A DNA stretch of 5,616 nt, from positions 1 to 5,616 of the forward strand of contig CAZFMJ010000111.1 in NCBI GenBank assembly GCA_964520045.1, written 5' to 3'. Positions 1-3,678 of the stretch are shown piece by piece. The first letter of the stretch is position 1, and every line of letters begins with the position of its first letter. The stretch comes from CAZFMJ01 sp964520045. Its GTDB lineage: Bacteria; Elusimicrobiota; Elusimicrobia; Elusimicrobiales; CAZFMJ01. The notes under the pieces are model-generated. The model saw nothing but the letters and a program-made list of their open reading frames with translations. It was not told the origin of the DNA and made no database searches. The position numbers were made by a program, and so were the translations under genes.

Positions 1-240
1 CAAGTCATTAATACCCAGCGAGGCCGCCAGTTCTTCCAGCATTCGGCGCGCTTGGTCCCTTGCGGCGGCGCAAAATTCTCCGGCGAAAAAAACAGCCGCA
101 AAAATTAATGAGGCGGTGATCAAAAAAAATATCGCGTTATTTTTGAGCGCAAGGCGGTTGGGCGGGTTTTTTAGGATTTTATCCAGCCAGCGTCTGCCGC
201 GCGGCAGACGCTCTTTTGCGTCCGAATCAGCGTTTTTCAT
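1..240 (-). CDS. Unrecognised single-pass membrane protein, N-terminal part (cut by left edge)
   Basis: The reading frame is open from an ATG at 240 to the window edge and gives 80 residues, so the C-terminus is missing. The first 33 or so residues are polar and basic, with an Arg-rich stretch at residues 11-17. They are followed by one strongly hydrophobic segment (about residues 36-57) and then a helical, charged stretch beginning with an Ala/Arg/Glu-rich segment. This predicts a short cytoplasmic tail, one membrane anchor and a periplasmic or extracytoplasmic remainder. The gene starts 36 bp after the stop of the PilB/GspE-type ATPase on the same strand, so co-transcription is likely and a role in the pilus or type II secretion machine is possible. 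The topology resembles bitopic components such as GspC or PilN/PilO, but no family motif is visible. The ribosome site is weak: a G-rich run 13-20 bases upstream. No other start fits in frame, because a TGA lies 21-23 bases upstream. A perfect 24-bp palindrome falls in codons 10-17. Product identity is unknown. Confidence 0.7.
   Translation of the reverse strand, partial: MKNADSDAKERLPRGRRWLDKILKNPPNRLALKNNAIFFLITASLIFAAVFFAGEFCAAARDQARRMLEELAASLGINDL
189..212. repeat. Perfect 24-bp palindrome inside a coding region
   Basis: Positions 189-200 are the exact reverse complement of 201-212 (half-site AGCGTCTGCCGC). The palindrome lies in codons 10-17 of the left-edge membrane protein, starting 28 bases after its ATG. 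In RNA it could fold into a GC-rich hairpin and affect translation; in DNA it is a symmetric site a dimeric protein could bind. The amino acids it encodes are a run of Arg, Leu, Pro and Gly. Confidence 0.9.
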
Positions 241-276
241 GGTTTTACGGCGCCCCCCGCCTCAAGAAGAAGGCAA

Positions 277-1602
277 TTATATCACCGTAGCCGTGACTCG
301 TATGATTTCAGAAAGCGTTGTGTCTCCGGCCCATGCTTTTTGTATGCCGTCCATAAGAAGCGTTTTCATGCCTGATTGAATGGCGATTCTGCGCAGAACG
401 TCCGTAGAACTATTTGCCAGCACATGTTTCCTGAGTTCTTCGTTCATCAGCATTATTTCAAATATGCCGGTTCTTCCTATGAAACCGGTGTTGCGGCAGG
501 CCGGGCAGCCATTCTCGATCTTAAATTGTCCGCCGGGCTTGTATATGATGCTTTTTATCAGCTTAGCTTCATTAGGGTCAAGCGTTTTTACAAATTCGTC
601 GACCACGGCTCCCGCGGGGGGAGCGGCATTTTGAGCGCAGTCGGGGCAGAGTTTTCTTACCAGCCTCTGCGATAAAGAGCCGAGCATGGAAGAAGCTATC
701 AGGAAATGAGGTATGCCCATTTCAAAAAGCCGTTCGACTACGCTGGCTGCATTTATGGTGTGCAGAGTGGCGAAAATAAGATGTCCGGTCAGAGCCGCCC
801 TCATGCTTATTTCCGCCGCTTCATGGTCCCGTATTTCCCCCACCATAATAACATCAGGGTCCTGGCGCAGTATTGTTCTAAGGCCTTCGCCCCATGTAAA
901 TCCATTTTTTGCGCTTATCTGGGCCTGATTGATTCCGTCTATGCGGTATTCGACCGGATCTTCCAGCGTGGTTATATTTATCATGGGGCTGATTCTGCTT
1001 CTCAGCATCGCGTAGAGCGAGGTCGTTTTGCCGCTTCCGGTAGCGCCCGAGATGAAGAAAATACCATAGGGGTTGAGTATGAGTTTTTGCAGGATCAAGA
1101 GAGTCTCATTGTCCATGCCGATTTGATTAAGTTCCAGCCCCAGCTGCTGCCGGTCAAAAACGCGCAGGACAAGTTTTTCGCCGTTTATCGTGGGGAAGGA
1201 GGATATCCGCACTTGTATCGGCCTGCCGGATATCATTTTCTGGAATCTGCCCTCCTCGGCGCGGAAGGTCGACGGAGGCTCGGGGTCAAAACCTGCGAGA
1301 ACCCTTAGACGCTGCGTAATGGGAATATCCTGATTTCTAGGAACTATCAGCGCATCCTGCAGAATGCCGTCTATCCGGAATCTTATGCGCAGAGTATTGC
1401 CGTGATATTCAAAATGAACGTCGCTTGCGCGTTCCTGAACCCCGTGTTCAAGTATAAGATCGCCAAGTTGTATCGCCAAATCTATAGCCGGCGTTCTGCC
1501 CGCTGATTTTATCAATGCCGCGTATCTTTCTTCAAGACTTTTGCTTATTACGGTTGCTGCCGTCGTGCCTTGTTCGGTTTTCTCATTTCCCCAGAATGCC
1601 AT
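277..1602 (-). CDS. Type IV pilus / type II secretion assembly ATPase (PilB/GspE family)
   Basis: This cytoplasmic hexameric ATPase would drive assembly of a type IV pilus or type II secretion pseudopilus by ATP hydrolysis beneath the inner-membrane platform protein. The 441-residue product has the N2-type domain (about 40-150, with SDVHFE at 60-65 and the arginine segment RIRFRIDG at 72-79). The RecA-like C-terminal domain carries Walker A GATGSGKTT at 186-194, the Asp box around TTLEDPVEYR at 211-220, Walker B ending in the catalytic Glu (DPDVIMVGE, 248-256) and the His box TLHT at 279-282. The zinc-binding tetracysteine typical of PilB/GspE, and absent from PilT, is present as C319/C322 and C366/C369. 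The protein is shorter than classical PilB (about 560 residues) because the N1 domain that docks on the inner-membrane partner is missing, leaving only about 40 residues. The start is supported by GGAGG six bases upstream of the ATG. A membrane-protein gene follows 36 bp downstream. PilB versus GspE cannot be decided from one gene. Confidence 0.95.
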   Translation of the reverse strand: MAFWGNEKTEQGTTAATVISKSLEERYAALIKSAGRTPAIDLAIQLGDLILEHGVQERASDVHFEYHGNTLRIRFRIDGILQDALIVPRNQDIPITQRLRVLAGFDPEPPSTFRAEEGRFQKMISGRPIQVRISSFPTINGEKLVLRVFDRQQLGLELNQIGMDNETLLILQKLILNPYGIFFISGATGSGKTTSLYAMLRSRISPMINITTLEDPVEYRIDGINQAQISAKNGFTWGEGLRTILRQDPDVIMVGEIRDHEAAEISMRAALTGHLIFATLHTINAASVVERLFEMGIPHFLIASSMLGSLSQRLVRKLCPDCAQNAAPPAGAVVDEFVKTLDPNEAKLIKSIIYKPGGQFKIENGCPACRNTGFIGRTGIFEIMLMNEELRKHVLANSSTDVLRRIAIQSGMKTLLMDGIQKAWAGDTTLSEIIRVTATVI

Positions 1603-1608
1603 ATTTTG

Positions 1609-1613
1609 CCTCC
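1609..1613 (-). promoter_or_regulatory. Ribosome binding site of the PilB/GspE ATPase
   Basis: On the minus strand GGAGG lies six bases before the ATG at 1602. It fixes the start, and therefore the absence of an N1 domain, as genuine rather than a start mis-call. Confidence 0.75.
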
Positions 1614-1661
1614 GCTATCTTTGAAGAGTCGCCGGTTGCCAGTCAAGAGAAGAAAATACCC

Positions 1662-1693
1662 GCGAGACGGCTGGACTGCTAGACCGCTGGACA
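1662..1693. repeat. Four tandem degenerate 8-mers, consensus GCTGGACN
   Basis: Four consecutive octamers begin at 1662, 1670, 1678 and 1686; all share GC at positions 1-2 and GAC at 5-7. They lie in the 158-bp spacer between the nuoA-like gene and the secretion ATPase. The reverse complement, NGTCCAGC, resembles the ACCCAGTN octamers between greA and the tRNA. Nearby, ATTAAAAA at 1700-1707 pairs with TTTTTAAT at 1731-1738. No gene is seen in this spacer. Confidence 0.75.
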
Positions 1694-1760
1694 GCGAATA
1701 TTAAAAAATGACCAGACACCGGCTTTGTAATTTTTAATGCCTAATTTCGTCCCTCTATTG

Positions 1761-2117
1761 TTATTCCCACCGCAGGGCATTTGTTTTCCATGCGTAGAGC
1801 AGACCGGTTATAAGCACGCAGAGAAATGCCCCCATTTCAACCAAAGCCTGCGCGCCTATTTTTTGGACCGCGGCCGCCCATAGAAAAAGGTAAAGCGACG
1901 CGGTCTCAAAAATAACAAAAAGCAGGGCGTATACGCAGAATCTGAAATTTATCCTGATCGCTGCTGCGCCGGATGCAGGTATGCCTGAGCCGTCAGCAGG
2001 TTTATTCCCGCGATCATGGGTTTTTGGGCGGATAAGCCGGCTTGCCGGCAGAATACCGAGAATAAAAACGCCCGCCGCGCAAAATAAAACCAAAATCGAG
2101 CCGTATTCTGCAAGCAT
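1761..2117 (-). CDS. nuoA: NADH-quinone oxidoreductase subunit A (NuoA-like), divergent and orphan
   Basis: NuoA is a small membrane-arm subunit of respiratory complex I that lies next to the quinone site. The 118-residue length is usual, and three hydrophobic segments are visible (about 5-25, 60-81 and 87-109). Family landmarks are SGIPASG at 44-50 (equivalent to the E/C-S-G loop), the core ALLFVIF followed by LYLFLW around 64-80, and the C-terminal GLLYAWKTNALRW. The loop and the second helix are unusual: the conserved D-V-E motif (D79 and E81 in E. coli NuoA) reads E-T-A at 71-73, so the second acidic residue is lost, and the usual Arg after the glycine loop is Ala. Normally nuoB, nuoC and nuoD follow, but here the next gene is the secretion ATPase 158 bp away. 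It may belong to a dispersed complex I, be a paralogue, or be decaying. The ribosome site is weak (only GGA within CGGATTAG), and a strong hairpin sits 10 bases before the ATG. The family call is firm; activity is uncertain. Confidence 0.85.
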   Translation of the reverse strand: MLAEYGSILVLFCAAGVFILGILPASRLIRPKTHDRGNKPADGSGIPASGAAAIRINFRFCVYALLFVIFETASLYLFLWAAAVQKIGAQALVEMGAFLCVLITGLLYAWKTNALRWE

Positions 2118-2127
2118 AATCTAATCC

Positions 2128-2151
2128 GTATAACTGCTCAGGCAGTTATAC
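2128..2151. repeat. Perfect hairpin, 10-bp stem and 4-nt loop, upstream of nuoA
   Basis: GTATAACTGC (2128-2137) and GCAGTTATAC (2142-2151) are exact inverted copies separated by TCAG. The structure ends 10 bases before the nuoA ATG on the minus strand, so it would sit in the mRNA leader next to the ribosome site, or be a symmetric operator. It has no following T-run, so a simple intrinsic terminator is unlikely. It directly abuts the heptamer palindrome starting at 2154. Confidence 0.85.
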
Positions 2152-2153
2152 CC

Positions 2154-2253
2154 GGTAAACGGGAGATGGTAGACGGTAGAAGGAGGAAAATAACAGAAAA
2201 AATTTATATCTGTTTTTGTTTCGGCATCTACCGTCTCCCTTCCACCATCTACC
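2154..2253. repeat. 100-bp palindromic element built of GGTAGAC-type heptamers
   Basis: The left arm is five consecutive 7-mers from 2154 to 2188 (consensus GGTAGAN). The right arm, on the opposite strand, is four 7-mers from 2226 to 2253 (ATCTACC-type). Between them is an AT-rich centre in which ACAGA (left) can pair with TCTGT (right). Read as inverted repeats, the arms align in heptamer register. The element begins 3 bp after the histone stop codon and fills most of the 139-bp histone-nuoA spacer. GGTAGACGG (2168-2176) and CCGTCTCCC (2231-2239, the reverse complement of GGGAGACGG) recur exactly at 5056-5064 and 5063-5071, so the family is dispersed. It may act as a transcript 3' end hairpin for the histone mRNA. 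Confidence 0.8.
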
Positions 2254-2256
2254 CTC

Positions 2257-2439
2257 TTATTGAACGTCTTCCGCGCCCAGCGTTTTTTTGTTGCCGTCGG
2301 TCTTAACCTTTTCTATCGAGGTGTTGACCGTTTGGCGTATTTTTTCGGACAAAGTGTTTATATAGTCTCCGCCCGTTCTAAAGCCCGCATCTTTGGCCAT
2401 TTTTTTTATTTTGCTTACCACAACAAGTGTTTCTGACAT
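2257..2439 (-). CDS. Minimal bacterial histone (HBb-like histone-fold protein)
   Basis: This 60-residue protein is predicted to be a DNA-binding histone-fold dimer. Helix 1 covers roughly residues 6-18 (VVSKIKKMAK), a short loop follows, and a long helix 2 spans about 23-47. Then comes the loop DGNKKTL (48-54) and AEDV at 56-59. The segment KKTLGAEDV aligns directly with RKTIKAEDI of the archaeal histone HMf. K51 takes the place of the Arg and D58 is the Asp of the conserved Arg-Asp clamp. Lysines at 10, 12, 13, 16, 51 and 52 and R21 lie where histone folds contact DNA. There are no tails, and helix 3 is almost absent: the chain ends two residues after the clamp Asp. A short third helix is also a feature of the Bdellovibrio histone Bd0055. 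A very strong ribosome site (AAGGAGA, 7 bases from the ATG) suggests high expression. The gene appears monocistronic, bounded on both sides by palindromic repeat elements. The alternative is a short unrelated helical protein, which I think unlikely given the KKT/AED match. Confidence 0.85.
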   Translation of the reverse strand: MSETLVVVSKIKKMAKDAGFRTGGDYINTLSEKIRQTVNTSIEKVKTDGNKKTLGAEDVQ

Positions 2440-2446
2440 AGTATGT

Positions 2447-2453
2447 TCTCCTT
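2447..2453 (-). promoter_or_regulatory. Strong ribosome binding site of the histone gene
   Basis: On the minus strand AAGGAGA lies 7 bases before the ATG at 2439, inside the A-rich leader AAAAAGGAGA. It is the best Shine-Dalgarno match in the window, in line with an abundant chromatin protein. I could not pick a convincing promoter upstream, since the heptamer repeat element begins within about 30 bases of the ATG. Confidence 0.75.
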
Positions 2454-2468
2454 TTTAGTTATTGCTTA

Positions 2469-2693
2469 AGTAGACAGAATTCGGAAGTCAGAATCCAGAA
2501 TGGACCGTCCAAACCATCCACAACGGCAGCGAGTTTGGGTTGACCCCTACTTCGCCTCGCCAATGGCGGGCTACGAAGGGCAGGCCATTCTCAAAGCTTT
2601 TAAGGAAAGAGTTACCCAGCGAATAGATCGCCGACGGCAAATCTCGTCGCTGGTATCCTAATTCTGATTCCTGAATTCTGACTTCTGACTACT
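2469..2693. repeat. MITE-like element with heptamer terminal inverted repeats (TCAGAAT family)
   Basis: The left end holds four tandem 7-mers at 2474-2501 (consensus TCAGAAT). The right end holds four inverted 7-mers at 2661-2688 (ATTCTGA type). Both ends continue into AGTAG/CTACT, giving imperfect terminal inverted repeats of about 33 bp around a core of about 160 bp. The core has a GC-rich hairpin (GCCTCGCC at 2554-2561 against GGCGGGC at 2565-2571) and a second stem (CCAGCGA 2616-2622 with TCGCTGG 2647-2653). No open frame of note lies inside. The element occupies nearly all of the 271-bp histone-greA spacer. It could be a non-autonomous mobile element or a palindromic repeat grown by strand slippage. 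No target-site duplication is obvious. Confidence 0.7.
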
Positions 2694-2710
2694 TTAGCAG
2701 TTTCCCTTTT

Positions 2711-3178
2711 TTAATATTCAAGTTTAAGCACTTTAAAGAATCTTTCGCCCGCAGGGAGGCCGATCTTTATTTTGTCCCCGGCTTTGCTTCCCAGTATCCC
2801 CTGCGCCATAGGGGATTCCACCGATATTTTTCCGGAAACAGGGTCTGATTCGTCCGAACTGACCAATGTGTATACGAATTCATCCCCGGAGGATTCATCT
2901 TTCATCGTAACGGTGGCGCCTATTCTGGCTTCGCCGCGGTCTACTTTCAGCGTTTCAATAAGCCTCGCGCTTTTAAGTCTCGAGTCTATTTCAGATATTC
3001 TGCGCAGAACTTCAGCCTGCCGTTCTTTGGCGGCGGTATAGCCCGCGTTTTCGCGCAGGTCGCCCTGAGCCATCGCTTCTCCTATCTCTTTTGAAAGTTC
3101 TGTTTTCAATTTATACAGATTTTCAAGATCGGTTTTGAGTTTTTCGTAGCCTCCCCGCGTGAGATAGGTTTCCCGCAT
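2711..3178 (-). CDS. greA: Transcript cleavage factor GreA
   Basis: GreA rescues backtracked RNA polymerase by reaching through the secondary channel and stimulating cleavage of the 3' end of the nascent RNA. The 155-residue length matches the family (158 in E. coli). Residues 1-75 form the N-terminal antiparallel coiled coil. Its tip, GDLRENAGY, carries the acidic pair D40 and E43 that help bind the catalytic magnesium (D41 and E44 in E. coli). From about 80 to the end is the FKBP-like C-terminal domain that docks on polymerase, with the conserved segment SPMAQGILG followed by KAGD (122-135). The start is supported by AGAGGA seven bases before the ATG. The gene stands alone between two repeat-filled spacers, with the tRNA 274 bp upstream on the same strand. 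The close paralogue GreB is less likely given the typical GreA tip and C-terminal signature. Confidence 0.97.
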   Translation of the reverse strand: MRETYLTRGGYEKLKTDLENLYKLKTELSKEIGEAMAQGDLRENAGYTAAKERQAEVLRRISEIDSRLKSARLIETLKVDRGEARIGATVTMKDESSGDEFVYTLVSSDESDPVSGKISVESPMAQGILGSKAGDKIKIGLPAGERFFKVLKLEY

Positions 3179-3204
3179 AGTAGAGTCCTCTGTAACAGAC
3201 TAGG

Positions 3205-3228
3205 TTGTTTAGCCTGAAGGCTAAACAA
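3205..3228. repeat. Perfect hairpin, 10-bp stem and 4-nt loop, upstream of greA
   Basis: TTGTTTAGCC (3205-3214) and GGCTAAACAA (3219-3228) pair exactly around TGAA. It has the same geometry as the hairpin upstream of nuoA but a different sequence. It lies 26 bases before the greA ATG on the minus strand and borders the octamer repeat region. No T-run follows on either strand, so an intrinsic terminator is not clear. A leader structure, operator or repeat-element end is possible. Confidence 0.85.
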
Positions 3229-3230
3229 GT

Positions 3231-3440
3231 CACCCAGCTACCTCAGCCGCCCAGTTACCCAGAAAACCCAGCAACCCAGTAGCCCAGAAAGAGACCGGCA
3301 GAAGAAAGCGCCCAGTTTCTAGTGCCCCTGCAACCCGGAAAGAGATTGGTAACCAGACGGGAAGACATCTATGTTCCCTGTTCTTGGTTTTGTCGCTTTC
3401 TGCCCTGTCTGGGTAACAGGGTCGCTGGGTAGCTGGCTGC
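3231..3440. repeat. Octamer repeat element (ACCCAGTN family) with imperfect inverted arms
   Basis: The left arm (3231-3290) is a run of CCCAG-headed units spaced mostly 8 bp apart, with one or two 9-bp steps. The right arm (3408-3440) carries the inverted units (CTGGGTAA, CTGGGTAG) at the same period. Inside them GGCAGAAGAAAGCG (3297-3310) is matched by the inverted CGCTTTCTGCC (3394-3404). At the centre AACCAGACGGGAA (3351-3363) faces TTCCCTGTTCTTGGTT (3374-3389). The whole could fold as a long imperfect hairpin, with the left arm longer than the right. The element, together with the 3205-3228 hairpin, fills the 274-bp greA-tRNA spacer; no gene is seen. It lies where the tRNA transcript would end. 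Confidence 0.7.
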
Positions 3441-3452
3441 TATTAAAACGTT

Positions 3453-3526
3453 TGGCACCGGGAGGAGTCGAACCTCCGACCTAGCGCTTATGAAACGCCC
3501 GCTCTTACCAACTGAGCTACGGTGCC
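3453..3526 (-). tRNA. tRNA with CAU anticodon, probably elongator tRNA-Met
   Basis: The minus strand folds as a full cloverleaf. The acceptor stem is GGCACCG/CGGTGCC, the D stem GCTC/GAGC with an AGTTGGTAA loop, and the T arm GGAGG-TTCGACT-CCTCC. The anticodon stem has a G-U pair at each end. The seven-base anticodon loop is TTCATAA, giving CAU. The discriminator base is A, and CCA is not encoded, so it must be added by nucleotidyltransferase. The first base pair is G-C, which rules out the initiator tRNA with its mismatched 1-72 pair. CAU is also used by the minor tRNA-Ile, whose C34 is changed to lysidine by TilS; the body here looks more like elongator Met, but sequence alone leaves this open. 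Its promoter appears to lie at 3563-3591. Confidence 0.93.
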
Positions 3527-3562
3527 GTTCGCATGTCGCCGGATATGCAATATATGAATAAA

Positions 3563-3591
3563 AATATACAAAATTAGTATTATCCGCACAA
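3563..3591 (-). promoter_or_regulatory. Putative sigma-70 type promoter for the tRNA
   Basis: On the minus strand TTGTGC (3586-3591) and TATATT (3563-3568) are separated by exactly 17 bases. Transcription would start about 30 bases before the tRNA. The region is strongly AT-rich, in contrast to the flanking genes. Only consensus matching supports this. Confidence 0.45.
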
Positions 3592-3595
3592 TGAC

Positions 3596-3625
3596 TTGTT
3601 TATTGAAGATTATATATCCTAGAAT
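3596..3625 (+). promoter_or_regulatory. Putative promoter for the malic enzyme gene
   Basis: TTGTTT (3596-3601) and TAGAAT (3620-3625) are spaced by 18 bases; the -10 box differs from TATAAT at one position. An overlapping alternative is TTGAAG (3603-3608) with TGCTAT (3626-3631) at 17 bases. Either gives a leader of roughly 40-50 bases before the ATG at 3679. With the tRNA promoter this makes the AT-rich block a divergent promoter region. Confidence 0.4.
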
Positions 3626-3663
3626 TGCTATGTGTACACCGGTTGTTGATGCGGGTACCGTTA

Positions 3664-3670
3664 AAAGGAG
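3664..3670 (+). promoter_or_regulatory. Ribosome binding site that fixes the malic enzyme start
   Basis: AAAGGAG lies 8 bases before the ATG at 3679. The in-frame TTG at 3625 and ATG at 3649 have no comparable site and would add 18 or 10 residues unlike the family, so 3679 is preferred. Those upstream codons also fall within or just after the predicted promoter. Confidence 0.8.
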
Positions 3671-3678
3671 ATTGTAGT

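Noticed and set aside
116..675. Short plus-strand frames over the ATPase 3' end and the membrane-protein start
   Set aside because: They overlap well-supported minus-strand genes and have no motif or ribosome site.
706..1308. A 200-codon plus-strand open frame opposite the secretion ATPase
   Set aside because: It lies wholly within a strongly conserved ATPase gene on the other strand, its product shows no family motif and is low-complexity in character, and there is no ribosome site; it is a shadow frame.
2128..2151. Riboswitch or classical attenuator before nuoA
   Set aside because: Only a simple hairpin is present; no conserved aptamer core, no alternative pairing and no T-run were found.
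2469..2693. Insertion sequence with its own transposase
   Set aside because: The core of about 160 bp has no open frame that could encode even a short transposase, so at most it is a non-autonomous element.
3231..3290. CRISPR-like array of CCCAG repeats
   Set aside because: Units are 8 bp with 0-3 variable bases, so there are no spacers; inverted copies follow and no cas gene is present.
3453..3526. Initiator tRNA-fMet
   Set aside because: The first acceptor pair is a normal G-C and the anticodon stem lacks the three consecutive G-C pairs next to the loop typical of initiators.
3625..3678. An earlier TTG (3625) or ATG (3649) start for the malic enzyme
   Set aside because: The added residues are not like the family and overlap the likely promoter; AAAGGAG eight bases before 3679 supports the later ATG.
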